Assembly: GCA_046704085.1 (NCBI GenBank)
Contig: JBJKSJ010000251.1
Coordinates: 1 to 64,000 of the forward strand
Source of the DNA: DATBHW01 sp046704085
GTDB lineage: Bacteria; Chloroflexota; Ktedonobacteria; Ktedonobacterales; DATBGS01
DNA length: 64,000 nucleotides
Reading direction: 5' to 3'
Below, one piece after another: positions 34,979 to 42,790 of the stretch. Below the pieces are notes generated by a model. It was not told the DNA's origin. It did no database searches and saw only the letters and a list, made by a program, of their open reading frames with translations. Position 1 is the stretch's first letter. Every line of letters starts with the position of its first letter. The translations under genes were made by a program, and so were the position numbers.

Positions 34979-36421
34979 TTATCGGCCTGTGTACTGGTAC
35001 GGGTTGTCAATCACATCAACCTTCGCCTGCTCAAGAATCATTCCCTCGGTCCAGGCTTTCTCGCCCATTTTGGAGCGAGCGTATTCAACTGTCTTCCCAA
35101 CGGCTTCCTTAGCCCTGGCAAGATCAATACCGAGCAGGTGGTGATCGTATTTGACGACCTTGCCATCCACCATTACGGTATGGACGTCTCCGCGCCCAGC
35201 CTGGAAGACCACGTGCCCGTAAGGGTGAATGATCGGGAACATCGCCGGCGAATCGTCATTCTTAATCAGGACGAGATCGGCCTTCTTACCAGGAGTGATG
35301 CTGCCGATGAGGCTGTCCATCCCCAGCGCTTGAGCGCCGCCCATCGTTGCCCAGCCCACGACCTGCTCAGCGCGCAGGTGGTTGGTCATCACGGTTTCGT
35401 TGCGCTCGTGCGCTTCCCAGTGTTCGCGGGCGCGGTCCGCGTTGAGGGTGGCGCGCATTGCAGAGAACAGGTCCGAGCTCCACCAGACGCTGGTGTCCAT
35501 CGACAGGGAAACGGGGATGCCGTGCCGCCTGAGCGTCCACGTCGGCGAATAGCCCTGACCAGCACTGTCCTCGCTCTCGGTGGATATGGATGCGTAGCCG
35601 CCTGTAGCCGCGATGCGCTGATAGGAATCCCCAGAAAGCGTTGCCACATGGACGTAGATGTTTTTGGGGGTCATGAAGCCATGTTCGTGCATTAAGCGGA
35701 TGCCGTTATCGTTGGTAGCGCCCCAGACCCCGGCATGAGTGGTCACCGCCAGGTCGAAGTCGCGCGCTGCCTCGAACGCGCCCTTTTCGGGGAAGCTCGG
35801 ATCGCCAAGCACATCGAACGCGATTTGCATGCGCAGCAGATCGCTCTTCCCATCAATACGCCGCTTGATGAAGTCGGCAAACTCAGGGGTTCTGCTCCAC
35901 TCCCAGGGCGCGCCAAGCAGGTTGCCATACGCGAGGACGAACCGACCTGGAACCGCCTCAAGCGCGTCAACCGCCGCGTCCGCATATTCCACCGTTTGTA
36001 AGCCATGCGACCAGTCAACGCTTGTGGTGACGCCAGCGTCTACCGCCTCAATGGCGCTGAGGAGATTCCCTGCATAGACATCTTCTGCGCGGAAATACTT
36101 GCCCCAGTTGAGGTAGTAGAACTGGAAGTAGTTCGTGAGCGTCCAATCAGCGCCGTACCCGCGCAGGGCCGTTTGCCACATATGGCGGTGCGTGTCAACC
36201 ATGCCTGGCATCAAGATGCCGTCGGACCCGTCAATCTCCACCGTGCCCTCCGGCACGACAAGCTGGTGCCCGACAGCTTCAATGCGCTTATCGACGGCGA
36301 GGACATCGCCGCGCTCGATGACCCCCAGAGTTGGGTCAATCGTCAGCACGGTGGCGTTGCGAAACACTACAGGACGGCCTGGGAGGAAGGGATTACCGTT
36401 TGCTGCTGAAACCTGGCTCAT
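34979..36421 (-). CDS. amidohydrolase-superfamily protein (TRZ/ATZ, cytosine-deaminase-like)
   Basis: A 480-residue metal-dependent hydrolase. The first metal motif is in V-D-T-H-R-H-M-W-Q near residue 75. A further His is in T-T-H-A-G-V-W near 220, another in Y-V-H-V-A-T-L-S-G-D near 248, and the metal Asp is in S-M-D-T-S-V-W near 302. The C-terminal composite beta domain has I-T-P-G-K-K-A-D-L-V-L. This layout suits ring deaminases and chlorohydrolases acting on N-heterocycles, but the substrate is open. The start at 36421 is behind GAGGTGAG. It is the first gene of the left unit, with a TTGACA-17-TAATAT promoter and IclR-type operator 150-200 bases upstream. Confidence 0.85.
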   Translation of the reverse strand: MSQVSAANGNPFLPGRPVVFRNATVLTIDPTLGVIERGDVLAVDKRIEAVGHQLVVPEGTVEIDGSDGILMPGMVDTHRHMWQTALRGYGADWTLTNYFQFYYLNWGKYFRAEDVYAGNLLSAIEAVDAGVTTSVDWSHGLQTVEYADAAVDALEAVPGRFVLAYGNLLGAPWEWSRTPEFADFIKRRIDGKSDLLRMQIAFDVLGDPSFPEKGAFEAARDFDLAVTTHAGVWGATNDNGIRLMHEHGFMTPKNIYVHVATLSGDSYQRIAATGGYASISTESEDSAGQGYSPTWTLRRHGIPVSLSMDTSVWWSSDLFSAMRATLNADRAREHWEAHERNETVMTNHLRAEQVVGWATMGGAQALGMDSLIGSITPGKKADLVLIKNDDSPAMFPIIHPYGHVVFQAGRGDVHTVMVDGKVVKYDHHLLGIDLARAKEAVGKTVEYARSKMGEKAWTEGMILEQAKVDVIDNPYQYTGR

Positions 36422-36566
36422 TCTGCTCACCTCATTGTGTTCTGGCCGCAGAACGCGAAGCTGGCCGCGTGACATCCACGAGATACCGTTTGCCTGGCGT
36501 CTCTGCCCACGTCCTGGTAGCCGTGTTGCAAGACCTGTTTTCAGGGGCTTAGCTAGTGGTCAACGT

Positions 36567-36591
36567 TGTCCGTATGGCGGACAGGCGTCCG
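36567..36591 (-). promoter_or_regulatory. IclR-type operator, left copy
   Basis: On the minus strand it reads CGGAC-GCC-TGTCCG-CCATA-CGGACA: an inverted pair of half-sites plus a third direct half-site. It begins 8 bases downstream of the -10 of the amidohydrolase promoter, so it covers the transcription start. The same 25-bp pattern lies before the CoA-transferase operon. Confidence 0.8.
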
Positions 36592-36599
36592 CTGCAAAA

Positions 36600-36628
36600 A
36601 TATTACCCGATTCGCACATCTGTGTCAA
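36600..36628 (-). promoter_or_regulatory. promoter of the amidohydrolase unit
   Basis: Minus-strand consensus TTGACA (36623-36628), 17-base spacer, TAATAT (36600-36605), then 8 bases and the operator. The leader to the start codon is about 170 bases. Confidence 0.8.
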
Positions 36629-36707
36629 GTATCGCGATGCAACTACATTGCATCACTTTGGCGACATGCCAGACGCCATCAGCAACCAGCAGGAATGTGG
36701 GTTAGCA

Positions 36708-36737
36708 TGGACAGCGAGACATACTTTCTGCTACGAT
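36708..36737 (+). promoter_or_regulatory. possible promoter of the iclR gene
   Basis: TGGACA (36708-36713), 18-base spacer, TACGAT (36732-36737), about 80 bases before the regulator start. It carries no copy of the operator, so autoregulation is not evident. Confidence 0.35.
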
Positions 36738-36815
36738 AAGCGTGAAGAAAACTACCGCCTGTCGAGCTTCCTTGCAGCGTAGGTCAGATAAATTTGGTGT
36801 GCCAGAGGAGAAAGA

Positions 36816-37652
36816 ATGCGTGGTGAAACAGGACCAGACTTCATCGAAGCGCTCGCTCGTGGCCTGGATGTCATCCGAGCGTTTGGACCCACCCGACCAA
36901 CGATGAGTCTGAGCGAGGTGGCTGCTGCTACCGGGCTGGCTCGACCGACGGCCCGCAGGATGCTGCTGACGCTTGAGGAGTTGGGGTATGGGCGCAGTGG
37001 ACACGGCGAGTTTGTGCTCACCCCGCGCGTGCTGGAGCTTGGCATGGCCTACATCGGAGCGACCAATCTATGGGACATCGCCCGCCCACATATGGAACAA
37101 CTGGTAGGATATACAGGTGAGTCGTCATCACTCGCGCAGCTTGATGGCTCAGACATCGTCTATGTCGCTCGCGTGGCAGTGCCGAAGATCATCACTATCG
37201 CGGTAACCATTGGGACACGTTTTCCGGCCCTTCAGACCTCGCTTGGGAAAGTCTTGCTTGCCGCGCTGTCGCCAGATGAGCTAGAACGGACGCTCGTTGA
37301 GCCAAGCCGCTCTGGCATTACACCGCTCTGGAAGCCGGATAAGGAGGAGCGTGACCAAGTACTCTGCGAGGTGCGCGAAAAGAGCTGGTCGCTTACTGAT
37401 GAACACCTGGCCCCCGGCATTCGCTCCATCGCTGCGCCCGTGCGCGACGGCACGAATCAGGTGGTTGCCGCGCTCAATGTCTCTGTTCATGCAGCCGAGA
37501 CCAGCATCGAAATTCTTACTCAGAAGTATCTGCCAGTGCTGTTGCAGACTGCTGCTGCCATCAGCGCCGATTGGGGGCAGTGGCAAAGCCGTCCAGAGAT
37601 AACGCTTGACAGCAGGCCATCGAGCATCATTACGCAAAGATCGCCTGCTTGA
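36816..37652 (+). CDS. IclR-family transcriptional regulator
   Basis: A 278-residue regulator of the IclR/PcaR/PobR family. The winged helix-turn-helix is at about residues 10-70 (A-L-A-R-G-L-D-V-I-R-A-F, then S-L-S-E-V-A-A-A-T-G-L-A-R-P-T-A-R-R). The ligand-binding domain follows from about 85, with T-S-L-G-K-V-L-L-A near 143 and A-P-G-I-R-S-I-A-A-P-V near 200. A-L-A-R-G-L-x-V-I is characteristic of the aromatic-catabolism subgroup. It lies between the two divergent units whose promoters share a 25-bp operator, so it is very likely their regulator. The start follows AGAGGAGAAAG. Its ligand is probably a pathway substrate or intermediate. Confidence 0.9.
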   Translation: MRGETGPDFIEALARGLDVIRAFGPTRPTMSLSEVAAATGLARPTARRMLLTLEELGYGRSGHGEFVLTPRVLELGMAYIGATNLWDIARPHMEQLVGYTGESSSLAQLDGSDIVYVARVAVPKIITIAVTIGTRFPALQTSLGKVLLAALSPDELERTLVEPSRSGITPLWKPDKEERDQVLCEVREKSWSLTDEHLAPGIRSIAAPVRDGTNQVVAALNVSVHAAETSIEILTQKYLPVLLQTAAAISADWGQWQSRPEITLDSRPSSIITQRSPA

Positions 37653-37666
37653 TAACCTTGCGTCTC

Positions 37667-37695
37667 TTGACATCCTCTCTGATGTTATCTATACT
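37667..37695 (+). promoter_or_regulatory. promoter of the CoA-transferase/dioxygenase operon
   Basis: Consensus TTGACA (37667-37672), 17-base spacer, TATACT (37690-37695), 15 bases after the iclR stop. The operator follows after 8 bases. Confidence 0.85.
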
Positions 37696-37703
37696 TGATT
37701 TCA

Positions 37704-37728
37704 CGGACAGGTGTCCGTTGTGCGGACA
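37704..37728 (+). promoter_or_regulatory. IclR-type operator, right copy
   Basis: CGGAC-AGG-TGTCCG-TTGTG-CGGACA: the first two half-sites form a perfect palindrome CGGACA-GG-TGTCCG and a third CGGACA repeats the first. An inverted pair plus a direct repeat is the site layout known for the IclR-family regulators PcaU and PobR. It covers the likely transcription start. Confidence 0.82.
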
Positions 37729-37823
37729 AACCTCACGACGCGCTGGCGATTGGCTACCACGCGCCATGCACAATTGCCATTCGTGCCAACCGCTCACCAG
37801 GATTTACCGGAGGCGTGAACCTC

Positions 37824-39056
37824 ATGCCGGAGCAGGATAACGCGCAGCAGAACCAGAGTGCCGACATTCGGCCAGCCCCGCTTGATGGTCTGCTGATTGC
37901 CGACTTCTCGCGGGTACTTGCCGGTCCGTACTGCACCATGCTGCTGAGTGACCTTGGTGCAACGGTGATTAAAGTCGAAAGCCCCGCTGGGGACGAGACT
38001 CGAACCTGGTTGCCACCAGACCGCAATGGGGTAGCGACCTATTACCTGGCTATCAACCGCAACAAGCGCTCCATTGTCCTCGATTTCCAAAACCCCACCG
38101 ACCAGCAACTGGCGCAGGAACTTGCGGCCAGGGCCGACATCCTTATTGAAAACTTCAAGCCCGGCGGACTTAAGCGCTTTGGCCTGGACTATGATACCGT
38201 CCGGCAGCGGAACGCCGGGATCATCTACGCATCCATCAGTGGTTTCGGGACGGCGCAGGGGGCATCGCTCCCCGGTTATGACCTCATCGTGCAGGCGGTG
38301 TCTGGATTGATGAGTATGACGGGTGCGCCTGATGGCCCGGCCTATCGCTCCGGCATCGCGGTCTTTGATGTGATGGCCGGGCTGCACTCAGCCATCGGCA
38401 TTCTGGCTGCCCTCAACCACCGCAGCCGTACCGGTGAAGGCCAGCATATCGAAGTGAGTTTGCTCGCTTCGGCGCTTTCGGGACTGGTCAACCATACGAT
38501 GGCTTATGTGGCTGGCGGCGTTGTTCCGCACCGCATGGGCAACGCGCACCCAAGCCTCTTCCCCTACGAGCCGCTGCCTACAGGGGACCAGGAGTTGGTG
38601 ATCGCTGTTGGCAACAATGGGCAGTTCATCAAGCTGTGTGAAACCCTCGACTGTTCTGAACTGGCGCAAGACCCGCGATTTGCCAACACCGAGGACCGCA
38701 CCCACAACCGCGAAGCGCTGCGCCCGCTGCTGGTTGAGCGGCTGCGCGCCAGAACGGCAAGCGAATGGTTCCATCTGTTAAACGCCGCTGGCGTGCCATG
38801 TGGCCCGATCAACAACATTGGAGAGGGCGTCAGGCTTGCCCAGGAACTGGGGCTGAACCCCATCGTCGAGGTTGGCTCCGGTGATGACGCGGTGCCCATG
38901 ATTCGACATCCGATCTCATTCTCGCTGACGCCTCCGCGCCACACACTGCCGCCGCCAGCACTTGGGCAGGACAGCGAGCAGATTCGCGCCTGGCTCAGCC
39001 AGCCAGCACGCGGCAACCCGGGGGAACTCAAACCGGCCAGCGCATCCGCAGAATAA
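37824..39056 (+). CDS. class III CoA-transferase (CaiB/BaiF family)
   Basis: A 410-residue CoA-transferase that moves CoA between carboxylic acids through an aspartyl-CoA intermediate. Typical blocks are D-F-S-R-V-L-A-G-P-Y-C-T-M-L-L-S-D-L-G-A near residue 30, V-I-K-V-E-S-P, N-R-N-K-R-S-I-V-L-D, and R-A-D-I-L-I-E-N-F-K-P-G near 110. The catalytic-Asp region is P-G-Y-D-L-I-V-Q-A near 152. First gene of a five-gene operon that continues with a citryl-CoA lyase-like protein and an extradiol dioxygenase. This suggests it makes the CoA thioester of a pathway acid. The ATG at 37824 follows GGAGG; a GTG three codons earlier is less well spaced. Confidence 0.9.
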   Translation: MPEQDNAQQNQSADIRPAPLDGLLIADFSRVLAGPYCTMLLSDLGATVIKVESPAGDETRTWLPPDRNGVATYYLAINRNKRSIVLDFQNPTDQQLAQELAARADILIENFKPGGLKRFGLDYDTVRQRNAGIIYASISGFGTAQGASLPGYDLIVQAVSGLMSMTGAPDGPAYRSGIAVFDVMAGLHSAIGILAALNHRSRTGEGQHIEVSLLASALSGLVNHTMAYVAGGVVPHRMGNAHPSLFPYEPLPTGDQELVIAVGNNGQFIKLCETLDCSELAQDPRFANTEDRTHNREALRPLLVERLRARTASEWFHLLNAAGVPCGPINNIGEGVRLAQELGLNPIVEVGSGDDAVPMIRHPISFSLTPPRHTLPPPALGQDSEQIRAWLSQPARGNPGELKPASASAE

Positions 39057-39106
39057 ACTGCCACAACTGGCTTACGATATATCCATCACCAGGAAGGAGT
39101 GGGGCT

Positions 39107-39937
39107 ATGGGAGCCGCTGAGCAAGGGGGACAGGCGAAATATCCCACTGGGATTGGAACGTCTGATGTCAACAGTATTCACCTGCTTGGTCATGATCTCG
39201 CGGGCGAGTTGATTGGCAACATCAGCTTTGGCGAACTGGCGCTCTGGCTCGCCACGCAGCAGCGACCTACCCCGCAGCAGGTGCGCGTCTTCGAGGCGGT
39301 GCTTGTCTCGCTGGCCGATCACGGCTTTACGCCCACTGCCATTGCGGCCCGTCTGACTCTGTACAGCGCTCCAGATGCGCTCCAGGGCGCGATAGCAGCG
39401 GGTCTCCTGGGTGGCGGCTCGCGGTTCCTCGGCGTCACAGAAGATACAGGACGATTCCTTGCTCGCGTGCTGGCAACCGTCAAAGGCAACCTTCCAACAA
39501 CCGATGAGCAGTGGGACGCTCTGGCTCGCAAAGCAGTTTCTGAGCAGCGTGCCGCTGGTCGCTTTGTCCCAGGCTTGGGCCACCCGGTCCATAAAAATGG
39601 CGACCCTCGTACCCCTGTCATCATAGCCATTGCCGCGCAGGAGGGCCTGCGCGGGCCGCATCTGCGCCTGTTCGAGGCCATTGGTCGCGTGCATGCCGAG
39701 ATACTTGGCCGCAAACTTCCGCTCAATGGCGCTGGCGTGGGTGGCGCGGCGCTCGCCGACATCGGCTTGCCGCCTGAACTGCTGCGCGGCGTGGCCTTGC
39801 TTGCTCGCGCAGCGGGGCTGCTTGGGCACATTGCCGAAGAAATGCGTAACCCCATCGCGCCCGCTATTTATGCTTCGGTTGACCGGAACGCTGTCTATCA
39901 GCCAGGGAGCAGCGCCGACGACACAGAACAGCGCTAG
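39107..39937 (+). CDS. citryl-CoA lyase-like protein (citrate synthase superfamily)
   Basis: A 276-residue protein, much shorter than citrate synthase (about 400). The C-terminal half retains the CoA/oxaloacetate site motif as G-L-G-H-P-V-H-K-N-G-D-P-R near residue 150, matching the citrate synthase G-F-G-H-R-V-Y-K block. The earlier catalytic block, usually G-P-L-H-G, reads A-P-D-A-L-Q-G here, so that His is missing. Such short members are annotated as citryl-CoA lyases, which split citryl-CoA-like thioesters into an acyl-CoA and a keto acid. Next to the CoA-transferase it probably cleaves the thioester that enzyme makes. The start follows AAGGAG. Confidence 0.78.
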   Translation: MGAAEQGGQAKYPTGIGTSDVNSIHLLGHDLAGELIGNISFGELALWLATQQRPTPQQVRVFEAVLVSLADHGFTPTAIAARLTLYSAPDALQGAIAAGLLGGGSRFLGVTEDTGRFLARVLATVKGNLPTTDEQWDALARKAVSEQRAAGRFVPGLGHPVHKNGDPRTPVIIAIAAQEGLRGPHLRLFEAIGRVHAEILGRKLPLNGAGVGGAALADIGLPPELLRGVALLARAAGLLGHIAEEMRNPIAPAIYASVDRNAVYQPGSSADDTEQR

Positions 39938-39990
39938 CCCAACTCGCCTGGACCTGCCACGCGCGCAGGTCGCACCCAAAGGAGGAAGTT

Positions 39991-40851
39991 ATGGCAAAAA
40001 TCGTCGCTGTCCTCGCCACCACGCACCATCCATTCTTCTACCGCGCCAGCACCTCGCCGCCTGAGAGCCGGCCCGACTTTGCGGATGAGTGGGTGCGCAA
40101 GGTGCTGGCCTACCGCGAGACGCTGACCCGCGCCAAACCGGACGTCCTGGTGATGGTTGGTTCTGACCACTTCCACCAGTTGTTCTACGATAACATGCCG
40201 CAGTTCCTCATCGGAAAGGCCCCTTTCTACGAGGGGAACTACTACAATGAGGAGCGCGAGTTTGGACTGCCCCGCATGTTCCTCAAGGGGCACGAAGAAC
40301 TCTCGGCGTATCTGCTGCGCGCCGGGCTAGATGCCGGTTTCGATCTCGCCTTCAGCAATGAACTGCGAGTAGATCACAGCATTACTTGCCCCATTATTAC
40401 GACCCGCCCGCAAGCGGACCTGCCCATCGTGCCTATCTACACGAATATCTTTGCGCCGCCTCTGCCGCAGCCCTGGCGATACGTCCAGTTGGGCCGCACC
40501 CTGCGCAAGTTGCTCGAAGACTGGCCGAGCGATCAGCGTGTCGCTGTCATTGGTACGGGCCACCTGTCTCTCGAACTAGGCGGGCCGCGTCAGTTTGGCC
40601 CGCATGGGCCTGACCCGGACTTTGACCGCAAAGCCGTCGAATGGATTGCCAATGGCGACATCGAGGGCGCGTTACGCGACGTCTCGCTTGACAGCCTCTG
40701 GGAGCCGGGCAATGCCACGCATGGCTTCCTCGACTTCATGCTGATGATGGGCGTCGCCGGAGAAGTGAAGGCCGATTACGCTGATACCCTCGATTTGTTT
40801 CACACGATGGAAGCCTACTTTACCTGGTATCCGAATGGGGTGGAAGCATGA
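39991..40851 (+). CDS. class III extradiol dioxygenase, catalytic (LigB-type) subunit
   Basis: A 286-residue non-haem Fe(II) dioxygenase of the LigB superfamily, which opens catecholic rings beside the two hydroxyls. The iron ligands can be placed: His12 in A-T-T-H-H-P, His60 in V-G-S-D-H-F-H, and a Glu near 232 in S-L-W-E-P-G-N-A-T-H-G. The catalytic base His is in G-T-G-H-L-S-L near 191. These match His12, His61, Glu242 and His195 of protocatechuate 4,5-dioxygenase LigB. The start is behind AAAGGAGG. The stop overlaps the alpha-subunit start by four bases. Substrate probably a substituted catechol or gallate-like acid. Confidence 0.88.
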   Translation: MAKIVAVLATTHHPFFYRASTSPPESRPDFADEWVRKVLAYRETLTRAKPDVLVMVGSDHFHQLFYDNMPQFLIGKAPFYEGNYYNEEREFGLPRMFLKGHEELSAYLLRAGLDAGFDLAFSNELRVDHSITCPIITTRPQADLPIVPIYTNIFAPPLPQPWRYVQLGRTLRKLLEDWPSDQRVAVIGTGHLSLELGGPRQFGPHGPDPDFDRKAVEWIANGDIEGALRDVSLDSLWEPGNATHGFLDFMLMMGVAGEVKADYADTLDLFHTMEAYFTWYPNGVEA

Positions 40852-41210
40852 GCAAATATCTTCTTAATAAGTTTCTCTTCACTATTGACCGTGACCCCGA
40901 ACTGGTTGAGCGCTACCGCGTAGACCCACGTGGAACCGTTACCTGGTGGGAAAATGAGCGGGCTAACATCATCTTGAACCTGCCGGAAGCTGAATGCTGC
41001 ACCTGGCAGAAGTTCACCGACGAAGAGCGCGAGGCGCTGGCAACACATAACTATGTCAAGCTCTTTGAGCTTGGCGCGCATAATTTCCTGACGCTCACGC
41101 TCTTTATTGCCCTGTTCGAGCGAGATTATGAGGAACCGCTGGCTTTTCAGCGCGAATATGGGCGCAATCTTCAGCACTGGAAAGTGCCCTACCCGGACAT
41201 CATCACATAA
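40848..41210 (+). CDS. class III extradiol dioxygenase, small (LigA-type) subunit
   Basis: A 120-residue helical protein of the LigA family. In protocatechuate 4,5-dioxygenase LigA caps the active site of LigB and is needed for activity. Typical features are Y-L-L-N-K-F-L-F near the start, a run of helices, and a closing segment around the middle (L-A-T-H-N-Y-V-K-L-F-E-L-G-A-H). The ATGA overlap with the catalytic-subunit gene indicates coupled translation and an alpha-beta enzyme. Some related enzymes fuse both parts; here they are separate in the order beta then alpha, the reverse of ligAB. Confidence 0.85.
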   Translation: MSKYLLNKFLFTIDRDPELVERYRVDPRGTVTWWENERANIILNLPEAECCTWQKFTDEEREALATHNYVKLFELGAHNFLTLTLFIALFERDYEEPLAFQREYGRNLQHWKVPYPDIIT

Positions 41211-41274
41211 CGAAGGTCGGGAACCAAGACATCTGGAAGGCTGTGTGGCAACGCTGTGATAAAGGGGAAATACT

Positions 41275-42300
41275 GTGATTGATAGACTGTTGACGACGGT
41301 TATAGGAAGCTATCCGCAACCCGAATGGCTGGTGGACCGTAAGAACTTGCAGAGTCGGCTGCCGCCGCGTATCCGGGCAAAGGAAATCTGGCGCATCCCA
41401 GAGCCGCTGCTCCAACAGGCCCAGGACGATGCGACCCTGCTCGCCATTCGTGACATGGAGCGCGCCGGCGTCGATATTATCTCTGACGGGGAGATACGCC
41501 GGGAGAGTTATTCCAACCGCTTTGCCACGGCATTAAATGGGATGGACCTCGATAACCCTGGGGTGGCTATCGACCGCACCGGCCACTCCAACCCTGTGCC
41601 GCATGTCGTCGGCCCGATCCGTCGCTTGCATCCAGTGGAGGCGGGCGACGTGGAGTTTCTGCGCCACAACACCGACCGCCGCATTAAAATCACAGTGCCA
41701 GGCCCGTTCACCGTCTCCCAGCAGGCACAGGATGACTATTACCACGATGAAAAAGCATTGGCAATGGATATTGCTGCCGCCGTGAACGAGGAGATCAAAA
41801 GCTTGCAGGCTGCCGGAGCCGATGTGGTACAGATCGATGAACCCTATCTGCAAGCGAGGGCGGAAAAAGCGAAGGCATATGGGGTAGAGGTGATCAATCG
41901 GTCGCTGGAAGGGATTGAAGGCACAACGGCGCTGCACCTCTGCTTTGGCTACGCGGCCATTGTGCATAATCGGCCTGGGCAGTATTCGTTCCTCACGGAA
42001 CTGCGTGATTGCGTAGTGAAGCAGATTGCGATAGAGGCGGCGCAGCCACGCCTTGATCTGTCCATCCTGCGTCAATTAGCCAATAAAACCATTATTCTCG
42101 GTGTCTTGAATCTAGGCGATATGGAGGTGGAGACACCAGAGATTGTGGCCGGCAGAATACGCGCAGCCCTGGAATATGTCGAGCCGGAGCGGCTGATCCT
42201 GGCCCCAGACTGTGGCATGAAATACCTGCCGCGAGATGTCGCTTTTGGCAAGCTGTGCGCTTTGGTCAAAGGAGCCAGAATGATTCGACAAGAATTATAA
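41275..42300 (+). CDS. MetE C-terminal-domain-like zinc alkyl/methyltransferase
   Basis: A 341-residue TIM-barrel protein like the C-terminal half of cobalamin-independent methionine synthase. It begins L-L-T-T-V-I-G-S-Y-P-Q-P. Zinc ligands can be seen as H-L-C in T-A-L-H-L-C-F-G-Y near residue 222 and a Cys in A-P-D-C-G-M-K-Y near 315, the HxC...C pattern. D-G-E-I-R-R-E-S near residue 75 and Q-I-D-E-P near 190 are also typical. It is half the length of full MetE, so it is not a canonical methionine synthase. Homologues include epoxyalkane:CoM transferase and corrinoid-linked transferases. Last clear gene of the operon; it may demethylate a pathway substrate. Start GTG behind AAAGGGG. Confidence 0.8.
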   Translation: MIDRLLTTVIGSYPQPEWLVDRKNLQSRLPPRIRAKEIWRIPEPLLQQAQDDATLLAIRDMERAGVDIISDGEIRRESYSNRFATALNGMDLDNPGVAIDRTGHSNPVPHVVGPIRRLHPVEAGDVEFLRHNTDRRIKITVPGPFTVSQQAQDDYYHDEKALAMDIAAAVNEEIKSLQAAGADVVQIDEPYLQARAEKAKAYGVEVINRSLEGIEGTTALHLCFGYAAIVHNRPGQYSFLTELRDCVVKQIAIEAAQPRLDLSILRQLANKTIILGVLNLGDMEVETPEIVAGRIRAALEYVEPERLILAPDCGMKYLPRDVAFGKLCALVKGARMIRQEL

Positions 42301-42434
42301 TGCTGTTTCACGGTGAGGATGCAGCAGAGGTGCCACACGCTCCTTATCATGGCCTGCTTGACTGGCGGCTAGCATTAAGATATGGCGATGACCACCCTGA
42401 ATGGATCACCGCTCAAGCAGAAATTTTGAGATAA
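42300..42434 (+). CDS. candidate 44-residue small protein or gene remnant
   Basis: The ATG overlaps the previous stop (TAATG), which would allow coupled translation. The product (M-L-F-H-G-E-D ... G-L-L-D-W-R-L-A-L-R-Y-G-D-D) reads protein-like but matches nothing I can name. The DNA after it is clearly a degenerate gene fragment, so this may be a remnant too. Confidence 0.3.
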   Translation: MLFHGEDAAEVPHAPYHGLLDWRLALRYGDDHPEWITAQAEILR

Positions 42435-42439
42435 TTTCT

Positions 42440-42590
42440 TAGAGGGTTCTCAACTCAACTGGGCACATCTCGAACGAACGGACCTTTATAGGGCACACTT
42501 GAGCGGGCAGATTTTGGATTTGCTCACGTCGAAAGTGCCAATTTCTATGCTGCGTGTTTAGATGGCGCTAACCTGAGTTACATCTTTTTG
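42440..42590 (+). pseudogene. pentapeptide-repeat gene fragment
   Basis: One frame gives E-G-S-Q-L-N-W-A-H-L-E-R-T-D-L-Y-R-A-H-L. After a one-base shift near 42510 the next gives A-D-F-G-F-A-H-V-E-S-A-N-F-Y-A-A and G-A-N-L-S-Y. Together they show the A(D/N)LxX periodicity of pentapeptide repeats. No start, no ribosome site and no proper end are seen. Confidence 0.55.
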
Positions 42591-42609
42591 ATGAAGGTAC
42601 TTGCCATTT

Positions 42610-42790
42610 CTGGAATGTTTGACCACGATTGCCTCTTTGGCAGTGGCGCATCCAGCGCTCAAAATAGGCACCAGCGTGGTGGCTCAGTCATACCGCAACC
42701 CGGCGTTGCTGGCGAAGATGACGGCGAATCTCGAGTGGCTGACCGGGGGACGCTTCCTCTTGGACATCGGAGCGTGGTGGAAGGATGATA
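42610..42790 (+). pseudogene. luciferase-like (LLM) oxidoreductase fragment
   Basis: About 55 codons read H-P-A-L-K-I-G-T-S-V-V, then Y-R-N-P-A-L-L-A-K-M-T-A-N-L-E-W-L-T-G-G-R. They continue L-L-D-I-G-A-W-W-K, the conserved core of F420-type LLM enzymes (Y-R-H-P-A-L-L-A-K, G-G-R-L-x-L-G-L-G-A-G-W). Both ends of the gene are missing. It is a different subgroup from the intact LLM gene that follows. Confidence 0.6.
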
